From NCBI GenBank assembly GCA_003725585.1, contig RJMB01000004.1:186001-250000 (forward strand): DNA of 64,000 nucleotides, in the 5' to 3' direction. The DNA comes from Halostreptopolyspora alba (GTDB lineage: Bacteria > Actinomycetota > Actinomycetes > Streptosporangiales > Streptosporangiaceae). Both the position numbers and the translations under genes were made by a program. Position 1 is the stretch's first letter. Every line of letters starts with the position of its first letter. The notes beneath the pieces are model-generated. The model ran no database searches. It was not told the origin of the DNA and saw nothing but the letters and a program-made list of their open reading frames with translations. Of this stretch, positions 30,440 to 38,755 are shown one piece after another.

Positions 30440-32791
30440 ATGGGAAGCACGCTCGGCACCGACGCGCCCCGCGCGGCAGCGCCCACGGATATTCGGCTGT
30501 TGGCACCCGCCGTCGGTACGTGGCTGTGTACCGCGGTGCTCCTCGGCTCGCAGTCCACGACCGCGCTCACCACCGGGGCGGCCCTCCTCGGGTGCGCCCT
30601 CGTGCTCAGTCCCGCACTACGGTTGCCGTCGAGTGACCTCTGGGTCACCCCGGTCCTGGCGGTCCTGGTGTGCGCGGCCGCCGGCGCGTTGGCGGTGGGC
30701 GCCCGCCTGGCCGGGGTGGAGGCCAGCCCGGTGGCGGAGCTGGCCGAGCGCGAGAGCGGGGTCACCAGCGAGGTGGTGGTCAGTCTCGACCCGCGCCCAC
30801 GAGACGGGGACGCGTTGCCCGGACGTGTGGAACACGTCATCGAGGCCCACACCGTGTGGGTCGCCTCCGACGGGGAGCGGTCGCGGTCCCGGGTCCCGGT
30901 GGTTCTGCTGACCTCCGGTCCCGAGTGGGGTGGCCTGGTCCCCGGAACCACGGTCGAGCTGTCCGGGCGGTTGGTACCGGCCGAGGAGCCCGGCCTGGTG
31001 CGTGGGCTGGTTCTGGTGCGGGGACCGCCCGAGGACGTGGAGCCGCCCGGCACCCCACGGATGCTGGCCGAGGTGGCACGGGAGAGGCTCCGCGACGCCG
31101 CCGCCTCGCTGCCCGAGCCCGCGAACGCGCTCCTGCCCGCGATGGTCGTCGGGGACGTGTCCGAGCTGGCCGATGCCACAGCGGAGGACTTCCGAGACAC
31201 CGGGATGACGCACTTACTAACCGTGTCCGGGGCGAACCTGGCTGTGCTGACTGGTGTGGCGCTCGGGTTCGGGAGGTGGTTCGGCTGGCCTCCGTGGTTG
31301 ACCGCCTCCGCGGGGGCGGTCACGATCGCGGTGTTCATCCTGGTGGCGCGGGCGGAGCCGAGTGTGCTGCGGGCCGCCGTCATGGGCGGAATCGCGCTGC
31401 TCGCCCTGGCGTTGGGGCGGCGGCGTGCGGGGTTCACCGCGCTCGCGGCGAGTGTCGTCGGGCTGCTGCTGTTCGATCCGTCGTTGGCGCGCTCCTACGG
31501 TTTCGCCCTGTCGGTGCTGGCCACCGCCGGGATCCTGGTGCTGGCGCCGGGGTGGCGCGATGCCTGGTCCGCGCGGCTGCCCCGCTGGCTCGCCGAGGCC
31601 GTCGCGGTCGCGCTGGCCGCCCATGTTGGGTGTGTTCCGGTGTTGGTGCTGCTCTCGGCAGAGGTGAGCTGGATCGCTGTGCCGGCCAACGTGCTCGCGT
31701 CACCGGTGACTCCCGTCGCGACGATGGGCGGGTTCGTGGTCATGGGGCTCGCGCTCGTGTGGCCGGCCGCGGCCGCGGTCGTGGTGTGGCTTCCGGGTGT
31801 CGCGGTGATCGGTGTCGGCGCGGTCGCCACGCACGCCGCTCGGGTACCCCACGGCGCGTTCTCATGGCGGGACGATTTCCTCGGGGTGGTGGCCGCGGCG
31901 GTTCTCGTCCTGGTGTTCCTCACCGCACGCGGGCGGGTGCGGCGGGTGTTGTGCGCACTCGGTGTCGTGGTGGTCGTCGTCCCGGTGCTGTTGCACTGGT
32001 TGGCGCCGCCGTGGCCTCCGGCCGGCTGGACGGTGGTGGCTTGTGATGTCGGCCAGGGCGACGCGTTCGTACTGTCGTTGGGCGATGGCCGGGCACTCCT
32101 GGTCGACACCGGCGCGCGCCCAACACTCGTTGACGGTTGCCTGCGCGACCTGGGGGTGCGATCACTGGCGCTGCTGGTGCTGACACACGGAGACGTTGAC
32201 CACGACGGCGCTGTGGCGGGCGTTCTGGCGGGACGCGCCTCGGGTGCGGCGCTGGTGCCCGGGGGATACGACTCCCCCGAGGCCGAGCGTGAGCTGGCGG
32301 AGAGCTCCGTTCCGCTGCGGACCGCCGAGGCGGGGCAACGGTGGGAGGTGGGTCCGTGGCACCTGGACGTACTGTGGCCGCGTGGTGGGGCGCGGGACTC
32401 GAACGACAACAGCGTGGTCCTGCTGGCCCGCTGGGTTCCTCCCCCGGACTCCTCCGCTCGCCCCATGACCGCCCTGTTGACGGGGGACATCGAGGAGCCC
32501 GCGCAACGCGCGCTGCGCGGGGAGCACGCCATTCGAGGGGTGGACCTGCTGAAGACCCCGCACCACGGCGCGAAGACTCAGGACGCGGACTTTCTCACGG
32601 CCACCCGGCCGCGGGTCACCATCACCTCCGTGGGTGAGGACAACCCCCACGGCCACCCGGATCCGGGAACCTGGAGCCTGCTGACCTCGCTTACCCGCGC
32701 CAGTTATCGCACCGACCTCCATGGTGACATCGCGGTCGTTCCCGGCCCGGACGGTCCGGAGGTGGCTGTCCGGGCCACCTCTCAGGAGTGA
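30440..32791 (+). CDS. comEC: ComEC/Rec2 DNA-uptake channel protein
   Basis: 783 residues. N-terminal membrane segments with a DUF4131-type soluble loop, then the competence channel domain (HLLTVSGANLAVL, LLFDPSLARSYGFALS) with many hydrophobic helices. The C-terminal metallo-beta-lactamase domain begins near residue 535 (CDVGQGDAFVL, LLVDTG, LTHGDVDHDG). The DVGQGD and HxDxDH motifs are intact, so the nuclease-like domain could be active. Start ATG 30440 after GGGAGAG. comEA-comEC form one unit; holA, its usual neighbour, is displaced. Confidence 0.94.
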   Translation: MGSTLGTDAPRAAAPTDIRLLAPAVGTWLCTAVLLGSQSTTALTTGAALLGCALVLSPALRLPSSDLWVTPVLAVLVCAAAGALAVGARLAGVEASPVAELAERESGVTSEVVVSLDPRPRDGDALPGRVEHVIEAHTVWVASDGERSRSRVPVVLLTSGPEWGGLVPGTTVELSGRLVPAEEPGLVRGLVLVRGPPEDVEPPGTPRMLAEVARERLRDAAASLPEPANALLPAMVVGDVSELADATAEDFRDTGMTHLLTVSGANLAVLTGVALGFGRWFGWPPWLTASAGAVTIAVFILVARAEPSVLRAAVMGGIALLALALGRRRAGFTALAASVVGLLLFDPSLARSYGFALSVLATAGILVLAPGWRDAWSARLPRWLAEAVAVALAAHVGCVPVLVLLSAEVSWIAVPANVLASPVTPVATMGGFVVMGLALVWPAAAAVVVWLPGVAVIGVGAVATHAARVPHGAFSWRDDFLGVVAAAVLVLVFLTARGRVRRVLCALGVVVVVVPVLLHWLAPPWPPAGWTVVACDVGQGDAFVLSLGDGRALLVDTGARPTLVDGCLRDLGVRSLALLVLTHGDVDHDGAVAGVLAGRASGAALVPGGYDSPEAERELAESSVPLRTAEAGQRWEVGPWHLDVLWPRGGARDSNDNSVVLLARWVPPPDSSARPMTALLTGDIEEPAQRALRGEHAIRGVDLLKTPHHGAKTQDADFLTATRPRVTITSVGEDNPHGHPDPGTWSLLTSLTRASYRTDLHGDIAVVPGPDGPEVAVRATSQE

Positions 32792-33089
32792 GCCCGGCGC
32801 TCCGTCGAGCGAGGCGAACTCCTCACCGCTCGGGGGCTTCGTGGCCGTGCGCGGTTAGGACCGTCACCGGCGGCCACCGTCGTGCGGCTGGGACTGGTGA
32901 CCCGTGCTCGGCGAGCGGTTCGGCGGCCTCGCCGCAGCCATCGTTGTCGCAGTGACCGTGGTCCCCGACCCGGGTGCCGCGGGATCCTCGCAGCGAGTCG
33001 GGTACCGCTACCAGTGACACCACCGCCCCGACCAGCGGTCCCGGCGGTGGCCGACATCGCCGACCCGTCGCACGAACGAGGAGCGCATA
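32792..33089. other. gene-free region after comEC
   Basis: About 298 bases without convincing coding potential. A modest stem CCACCGCC/GGCGGTGG (33020-33050) lies 40 bases before the next start. No clear promoter is seen. Confidence 0.5.
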
Positions 33090-34349
33090 GTGAACGTGTC
33101 CGAAACCAACGAGCCGCTCGTCTCCGCCGAGATGCGGGAGGACCTGCGTCACCTCTACCAGCACCTGCACCGCGCCCCCGAGTTGTCCATGCGGGAGTAC
33201 CGGACGGCCGCGCTGATCACCGAACGGATGACCGCACTGGGATTCAGTACCTTCGCGTGTGGTGGAACGGGGGTCGTCGCGGTGCTGCGTAACGGGGACG
33301 GGCCGGTGGTGGCGTTCCGTGCCGACACCGACGCCCTCCCGGTGGCCGAGGAGACCGGTCTTCCCTACGCATCCACGGCCCGCGGCACGCTCCGCGACGG
33401 AACCGAGGTGCCGGTCATGCACGCCTGCGGCCACGACATGCACGTGACGGCCGCGATCGGGGCCGCGACCCTGCTGGCCGACACCCGCCACACGTGGGCC
33501 GGAACCGTGGTCTTCCTCTTCCAGCCGGGTGAGGAGACCTCCGAGGGCGCCCGCGCCATGGTCGACGACGGGCTGTGGGAGAAGGCGCCGCGACCGGAGG
33601 TCGTCTACGGCCAACACGTGTGGCCGGGCCTGGCCGGCACTGCGGAGATCAACATCGGGACGACCATGGCCATGGCGGACTCGTGGAAGGTGACCGTGCG
33701 CGGTCGGGGCGGACACGGCTCGCGCCCGGAGAACACCATCGACCCGGTGGTCCTCGCGGCGCACATGGTGGTTCGGATCCAGAGCGTCGTCTCGCGGGAG
33801 GTTCCCTCGAGCCAGGCGGCGGTGGTGACCGTCGGCAGCTTCCACGCCGGGCTGAAGGAGAACGTCATTCCGGGGTCGGCCGCGTTCACGCTCAACGTGC
33901 GTCACATCGACCCCGAGACACGCGAGCGGACGTTGGCGGCGCTGCACCGGGTGATCACCGCCGAGGCCCAGGCGTCGGGGGCGCCAGAACCCGAGCTCGA
34001 GGAGCTGTACACCTTCCCGCTGCTGGTGAACGATACCGAAGAGGCCGCCGCGGCGAGGTCGGCCCTGGAAGGGGCACTGGGCGCCGATTCGGTCACGGAG
34101 CCACCGGTGCATATGGGCAGCGAGGACTTCGGGCACCTTCCCGACGCGGCCGGGGTTCCGGGGGTCTACTGGTTCTTCGGCGGACTTCCCGACGAGGTGC
34201 TCCATGGGGAGGATCCAGCGCCCTCCAACCACTCGCCGCACTTCTCCCCCGTCATCGAGCCGACCCTGACGACCGGGGTGACCGCGGCCTATACCGTCCT
34301 GGTCTCCCGCCTCGGCAACGGGAGCCGAGCGGGTGGGACCGGTCGCTGA
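33090..34349 (+). CDS. M20-family amidohydrolase
   Basis: 419-residue metallo-amidase related to hippurate hydrolase and IAA-amino-acid hydrolases. Metal ligands appear at C113 and H115 (VMHACGHDMHV), E148/E149 (QPGEETSEGA), H176-H178 region (YGQHVWPG) and H near the C-terminus (SNHSPHFSP). The dimerisation domain carries GRGGHGSRPE. Start GTG 33090 after CGAGGAG. It stands alone between comEC and the conservon and is followed by a long hairpin. Substrate unknown; an N-acyl amino acid is likely. Confidence 0.92.
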   Translation: MNVSETNEPLVSAEMREDLRHLYQHLHRAPELSMREYRTAALITERMTALGFSTFACGGTGVVAVLRNGDGPVVAFRADTDALPVAEETGLPYASTARGTLRDGTEVPVMHACGHDMHVTAAIGAATLLADTRHTWAGTVVFLFQPGEETSEGARAMVDDGLWEKAPRPEVVYGQHVWPGLAGTAEINIGTTMAMADSWKVTVRGRGGHGSRPENTIDPVVLAAHMVVRIQSVVSREVPSSQAAVVTVGSFHAGLKENVIPGSAAFTLNVRHIDPETRERTLAALHRVITAEAQASGAPEPELEELYTFPLLVNDTEEAAAARSALEGALGADSVTEPPVHMGSEDFGHLPDAAGVPGVYWFFGGLPDEVLHGEDPAPSNHSPHFSPVIEPTLTTGVTAAYTVLVSRLGNGSRAGGTGR

Positions 34350-34366
34350 CCCGAGATGCGTGCGCT

Positions 34367-34412
34367 GTGGTTGGGGGCCATCCCCATGACCGTGGGGACA
34401 GCCCCCAACCAC
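34367..34412 (+). terminator. nested hairpin after the amidohydrolase
   Basis: A perfect 12-bp outer stem (GTGGTTGGGGGC at 34367-34378 with 34401-34412) encloses a second stem CCCCA/TGGGG around TGACCG. It begins 17 bases after the stop codon, so a terminator is the simplest reading; no T-run follows. Confidence 0.6.
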
Positions 34413-34761
34413 GACGCGATACCCCCACCAATCCCCAAAGAGCACCTATCTGACAATCGGGACGTACGACGCAATAACGCACTTCTCACTCAGTTGATCC
34501 AAATTCCCCGCAGTAGCGCTTTTGCGGCTGTAGCGTGGTGTGACAACCTAATGCACCGAGCGTTCCGGTGAGGCCGCGCCACCGGATTCGTCGTTTCTTT
34601 TCGCGCCCGACACCAGGGAATACGCGTTCGCTCGTGCCGCTCACCCGCGGCGCGAAAGCGCGGCATCACGACGCCCTAGACGAGGAAGGCCTTCCCGTAC
34701 CTATGCCTCGCTGCTGCGACTCACCGCTCCGCTCCATCCGGGAAACCCCGGGGCCGCGGTC
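34413..34761 (+). promoter_or_regulatory. conservon upstream region
   Basis: About 350 non-coding bases before the kinase-like gene. The stretch 34440-34560 is relatively AT-rich and includes TTGATC (34494-34499) and a later TTGCGG...CCTAAT pair, either of which could serve a promoter. I see no clear ribosome binding site before ATG 34762. Confidence 0.35.
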
Positions 34762-35997
34762 ATGATCCGGGCAGTGTTACGTCGGCGCCGGCGCGAACGC
34801 GGATCCGGGGACGCCACTGTCCAGGATCCCGCCGCGCCGGAAACCGGCCCCCCTCCACAGCAGGCACCGCGGCCGCAGCCGCCGAGCACCCGCGCTGCTC
34901 CGGCCGCGCGGCACCAGGATCCCATGGCCACGGTCGGCGACCGGTTCGCCATGCGACTGCTGGTTCTGGCCGAACAGCAACGCCACGCGCTGGACCACCT
35001 GGAACACGACGAGCAGGACCCGGAGCGACTCCACAAGCTGTACGAGATCGACCACGCCGTCACTCTGATGCGGCGGGCCGCGCGTGAGCTGCGGGTCCTC
35101 TCGGAGAAAGGCGAGCCCGAGATGGGTGGGGTGGACACCTCGCTCGTCGACATCGTTCGTATGGCCGCGTCCTCGATCGAGTCCTACTCCCGTGTCCAGG
35201 TCGGCCCCGTCGCCGAACTGGCCGTGCTCGGATACGCCGCCGACGACGTCGCCTCCCTCCTCGCCCCGCTGATGGACAACGCCACCCGCTACTCCCCGAC
35301 CACGGTGAGCGTCAGCGCGCACACTACGGAGAGCGGCGGTGTCGTGGTCCGCGTCGTGGACGCCGGTATCGGGTTGCAGGAGGGGCAGGCACGGGCGCTG
35401 AACGCGACCATGGCCGCCGCGGTGCCCGCCGTGGACGAGCACACCAGCAAGCACACCGGTTTCCCGGTGGTCCACCGGCTCGCGCGGCGGCACAACATCC
35501 AGGTGCACTTCGTCTCCCGCGCCTCCGGAGCCCCGGGCAGCTCCGGGAGTGGAACCACCGCGGTCGTGTCCCTTCCCCCACAGCTCATCTGCGAGGCACC
35601 GGGACAGTCACCGGCCCTGGGCGACATCGGCGGTTCCGGTGCGCCCGCCCCCTCCAGCGACCCCCCGGCGTCGGCCCCTGTCCCGCGACCCCCCACGCCG
35701 AAGATCGCGCCCGGCCCCATCGGTGCGGACTCCGCTCCCCCACCCGAGCCCCCACCGCCGGAACGCCCAGCCGCGGGAACCCTGCCCCGCCGTGAGCGGG
35801 GGAGCCTGCGTGAGCGAAAACGCGGTGACGAGGACGGCGGCTCCCAGCGGCCCAGGCGTCCCCTGGCAGCGGAGTCCGACCCCTCGAACAACGGCCCCGC
35901 CTCCGGTTGGTCGTTCGCCGACGACCTCGACAGCCTCACATTCGACGCCCCGCCGGACCCCACGTCGCAGAGCCCTGAAAACCGCCCTGAGAACTGA
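34762..35997 (+). CDS. cvnA: conservon sensor-kinase-like protein, no membrane domain
   Basis: 411 residues. A Pro/Ala-rich N-terminus (1-52) is followed by a DHp-like helical pair (HALDHLEHDEQDPERLHKLY, then EIDHAVTLMRRAARELRVL) and a GHKL ATPase with N-box LMDNATRYSP and G1 box DAGIG. The C-terminal 140 residues are a Pro-rich and then acidic tail. Conservon CvnA proteins usually carry an extracytoplasmic sensor and membrane helices; none are present here, so the sensor is cytosolic or truncated. First of five co-directional genes ending with a flavin monooxygenase. Confidence 0.85.
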   Translation: MIRAVLRRRRRERGSGDATVQDPAAPETGPPPQQAPRPQPPSTRAAPAARHQDPMATVGDRFAMRLLVLAEQQRHALDHLEHDEQDPERLHKLYEIDHAVTLMRRAARELRVLSEKGEPEMGGVDTSLVDIVRMAASSIESYSRVQVGPVAELAVLGYAADDVASLLAPLMDNATRYSPTTVSVSAHTTESGGVVVRVVDAGIGLQEGQARALNATMAAAVPAVDEHTSKHTGFPVVHRLARRHNIQVHFVSRASGAPGSSGSGTTAVVSLPPQLICEAPGQSPALGDIGGSGAPAPSSDPPASAPVPRPPTPKIAPGPIGADSAPPPEPPPPERPAAGTLPRRERGSLRERKRGDEDGGSQRPRRPLAAESDPSNNGPASGWSFADDLDSLTFDAPPDPTSQSPENRPEN

Positions 35998-36009
35998 CGA
36001 GGTCCCCCG

Positions 36010-36453
36010 ATGAATAGCGCTTCCGACCAACCCCGGAACATCGACGAATTCGATTGGCTGATCAACGACTTCGCCACCTCGACCCCTGGTGTGGCACACG
36101 CGCTGATCGTTTCCTCCGATGGTCTGCCACTGATCACCTCGGGTCCCATGCCCAACGACATCGCCGACCCACTGGCGGCGATGACCAGCGGGCTGATCAG
36201 CCTCAGCCACAACATCGCCAACCAGGTCGACGAGGACAGATGTGACCAGATCATGCTGAAGTTCCCCGCCGGGCACTTCCTGTTCATGGGGATCGGCACT
36301 CTCGCCGGTCTGGCCGTACTGGTCCGCGAGGGCTCCAACCTCGGTGTGGTCGCGCACCGCATGACCCAGCTCGTCGAGAGCGTCGGACACGTACTCACCC
36401 CCCAGATGCGTGACGATCTGCGCAGCCTCTCCGCCGGGCGGAGTGTCCCGTGA
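36010..36453 (+). CDS. cvnB: roadblock/LC7-domain protein
   Basis: 147 residues with a roadblock/LC7 domain (FDWLINDFATSTPGVAHALI, then SSDGLPLITSG). In conservons CvnB joins the kinase, DUF742 and GTPase in a membrane-associated complex resembling a G-protein-coupled system. Start ATG 36010, 12 bases after cvnA. The family suggests it may act as a GTPase partner; no catalytic residue is expected. Confidence 0.92.
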   Translation: MNSASDQPRNIDEFDWLINDFATSTPGVAHALIVSSDGLPLITSGPMPNDIADPLAAMTSGLISLSHNIANQVDEDRCDQIMLKFPAGHFLFMGIGTLAGLAVLVREGSNLGVVAHRMTQLVESVGHVLTPQMRDDLRSLSAGRSVP

Positions 36454-36485
36454 ATCGTGTTCGGACTTAGGAGGGGAGTACGAGC

Positions 36486-36830
36486 ATGACGGTCAATCCC
36501 TGGGTGCGTCCCTACGTTCTGACTGGTGGCAGAACCCGGACGCGGCACCCACTGTTCGTGCACACGCTGGTGTCGGTGCCGCAGTATGACCCCGGATACG
36601 CGGCACAGCTGCCTCCCGAGGCCCGCCGCCTCTACGAGCGCGCCAACACCGCCGTTCAGTCGGTCGCGGAGCTGTCCGCCCACTGCGGCGTCTCGCTGGG
36701 GGTGACCCGGGTACTCCTCGGCGACATGGCGGCCCGAGACCGGATGGTCGTCAACCCGGGCGGCTACGAATCCCCCTACGACCCCCGCCTGCTGAAGAGA
36801 GTCATCGATGGGCTTTATGAGCTCGCCTAA
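36486..36830 (+). CDS. cvnC: DUF742 protein (conservon component)
   Basis: 114 residues of the DUF742 family: N-terminal VRPYVLTGGRTRTRHPL and a C-terminal helical segment with a winged-helix flavour (SVAELSAHCGVSLGVTRVLL). AGGAGGGG lies upstream of ATG 36486. Its end overlaps the GTPase gene by 23 bases, indicating coupled translation. Its biochemical role in conservons is not well understood. Confidence 0.92.
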   Translation: MTVNPWVRPYVLTGGRTRTRHPLFVHTLVSVPQYDPGYAAQLPPEARRLYERANTAVQSVAELSAHCGVSLGVTRVLLGDMAARDRMVVNPGGYESPYDPRLLKRVIDGLYELA

Positions 36831-37413
36831 CCCGGAGCCGCGGCTCACCTCCGCCAAGATCGTCGTCGCCGGCGGCTTCGGTGTCGGTAAGACCACCCTG
36901 GTTGGCGCGGTCTCGGAGATCCCTCCGGTGAACACCGAGGCGTGGATGACGCAGACCTCGAAGACCGTCGACCCGCTGTCCGAGGACACCGGCAAGGTCA
37001 CCACCACTGTGGCCATGGACTTCGGTCGCGTCACACTGGCCGACGACCTCGTGCTGTACCTGTTCGGAACCCCGGGCCAGGCCCGCTTCTGGCCAATGTG
37101 GGACGACCTGTGCCGCGGCGCGAGTGGGGCCGTGGTCCTGGTGGACACCCACCGGCTGGACGCGTCGTTCGCCGCGGTCAACTACTTCGAGAACGATTCC
37201 GACGTCCCCTTCATCGTCGCCGTGAACCTGTTCGACGGCGAGCAGACCCACGACCTGGCCGACGTCCGCGAAGCGCTCCAGCTCTCCCCCCACATCCCCC
37301 TGGTCACCTGCGACGCGCGTACCCGAGGGGCGGCCGTCGAGACCCTGACCACCTCCCTGAACCACACCATGCGGCAAACAGCCAACGGCCACGACGTTCC
37401 GGCCGTTCGCTGA
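36808..37413 (+). CDS. cvnD: conservon small GTPase
   Basis: 201-residue Ras/MglA-like GTPase. P-loop GGFGVGKT at 22-29, G3 variant FGTPGQARFW and G4-like NLFDG. The Gln in TPGQ is the position that normally assists hydrolysis. ATG 36808 follows AAGAGAG; a second ATG at 36817 is possible. It is the switch of the conservon and probably relays the state of CvnA/CvnB to an effector, for which the downstream monooxygenase is the only candidate here. Confidence 0.94.
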   Translation: MGFMSSPNPEPRLTSAKIVVAGGFGVGKTTLVGAVSEIPPVNTEAWMTQTSKTVDPLSEDTGKVTTTVAMDFGRVTLADDLVLYLFGTPGQARFWPMWDDLCRGASGAVVLVDTHRLDASFAAVNYFENDSDVPFIVAVNLFDGEQTHDLADVREALQLSPHIPLVTCDARTRGAAVETLTTSLNHTMRQTANGHDVPAVR

Positions 37414-37443
37414 CCCCCCGTCCCTTGCCCGAGGAAGGCAGCG

Positions 37444-38682
37444 ATGCGCAGGATTCTGATAATCGGCTCCGGACAGTCCGGCCTCCAGCTCGCACTGGGG
37501 TTACAGTCGGCGGGCTATGACGTCACGGTCATGTCGGCGCGCACACCCGATGAGATCCGCAACGGGCGGATCATGTCGACCCAGTGCATCTTCTACCCGA
37601 ACCTGCAGATCGAGCGTGACCTCGGCCTCAACCTGTGGGAGGACCAGGCGCCGCGGATCGTGGCCCAACGCGTCACCCTGGCGGACCCCCCGGGGCAGAT
37701 CGCGTTCGAAACCCTCGGGCGCTGGGAGTCCTACGCCCAGTCGGTCGACCAGCGGGTCAAGATGGCCGGCTGGTTGGAGCTGTTCGAGGAGCGCGGTGGC
37801 GACGTCGTATACCACGGGGTCATGACCTCCGACCTGGAGTCGCTGACGGCCATGTACGACCTCACGATCGTCGCCGCCGGCAAGGGTGACCTGGTCGAGC
37901 TGTTCGACCGCGACCCCAGCCGCTCTCCCTACGAGCGCCCGCAGCGCATGCTGTCGTGCATCTACGTGCACGGGATGACGCCGCGTCCCGATTACCCGGA
38001 ACCGCACGTGCGCATCAACGCGGTTCCGGGGGTCGGCGAACAGCTCTACATGACCGGGCTCACCAACACCGGACCGTGCGACATCCTGCTCTGGGAGGCC
38101 GTTCCCGGTGGCCCCTTCGACTGCTGGTCAGACAATCCGGACCCCGAGACCCACCTGCAGCGCACCCTGGAGCTGATGCGCCAGTACGTTCCGTGGGAGT
38201 ACGAGCGCACGGTGGATGCGGTGCCCACCGACGCCCGGTGCACCCTGGTCGGCGGCTACACCCCCGTGGTGCGGCACCCCGTGGCGCGTCTGTCGTCCAC
38301 CGCGCACGTGCTCGGCATGGCCGACGTCGTGGTCGCCAACGACCCGATATGCGGTCAGGGCTCGAACAACGCCGTCCGGTGCGCCGACACCTACCTGCGC
38401 TCGATCCTGGAACGCGGAGACAGGCCCTTCGACCCGGAGTGGATGCGGCAGACGTTCGAGAGGTACTGGGACTACGCGCAGCACTCGACCAACCTCACGA
38501 ACACGATGCTGAACCCGCCCGAGCACGTGCAACGGATCCTCGCCACCGCGGTGAACAACCCCGCTGTGGCCCGACGGGTCGCCCACGGCTACGCCAACCC
38601 CGACGACCTACAACACTGGTTCCTGGACCCGGACAAAACCGAGGAGTACCTGGCCTCGGTCTCCGACCAGACAACGGCCTGA
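37444..38682 (+). CDS. styrene/indole monooxygenase-type flavoprotein
   Basis: 412 residues, group E (StyA-like) FAD monooxygenase. FAD-binding GSGQSG at 8-13, MSTQCIFYPN, QSVDQRVKMAGWLE and the DPICGQGSNNA motif near the FAD ribityl chain. Group E enzymes are two-component and need a separate flavin reductase (StyB); none is present nearby. It starts ATG 37444 after GAGGAAGG, 30 bases from the conservon GTPase, so it is probably in the operon. Some Streptomyces conservons carry a cytochrome P450 as an extra member; here a flavin enzyme fills that position. Substrate unknown. Confidence 0.85.
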   Translation: MRRILIIGSGQSGLQLALGLQSAGYDVTVMSARTPDEIRNGRIMSTQCIFYPNLQIERDLGLNLWEDQAPRIVAQRVTLADPPGQIAFETLGRWESYAQSVDQRVKMAGWLELFEERGGDVVYHGVMTSDLESLTAMYDLTIVAAGKGDLVELFDRDPSRSPYERPQRMLSCIYVHGMTPRPDYPEPHVRINAVPGVGEQLYMTGLTNTGPCDILLWEAVPGGPFDCWSDNPDPETHLQRTLELMRQYVPWEYERTVDAVPTDARCTLVGGYTPVVRHPVARLSSTAHVLGMADVVVANDPICGQGSNNAVRCADTYLRSILERGDRPFDPEWMRQTFERYWDYAQHSTNLTNTMLNPPEHVQRILATAVNNPAVARRVAHGYANPDDLQHWFLDPDKTEEYLASVSDQTTA

Positions 38683-38690
38683 CCCGACCG

Positions 38691-38735
38691 GGGCACGGCA
38701 CGCCGCTCGGCCGCTCTCGCGGGCGGGCCGTGCCC
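38691..38735. terminator. terminator hairpin between convergent genes
   Basis: GGGCACGGC (38691-38699) pairs perfectly with 38727-38735. It lies eight bases after the monooxygenase stop and before the end of the PLP enzyme gene. Confidence 0.6.
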
Positions 38736-38755
38736 GTTCCACCGTCCGTCGTGGA

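Noticed and set aside
33020..33050. 8-bp stem before the M20 hydrolase
   Set aside because: Weak, with a 15-base loop, and not in a position that explains termination of comEC or control of the next gene.
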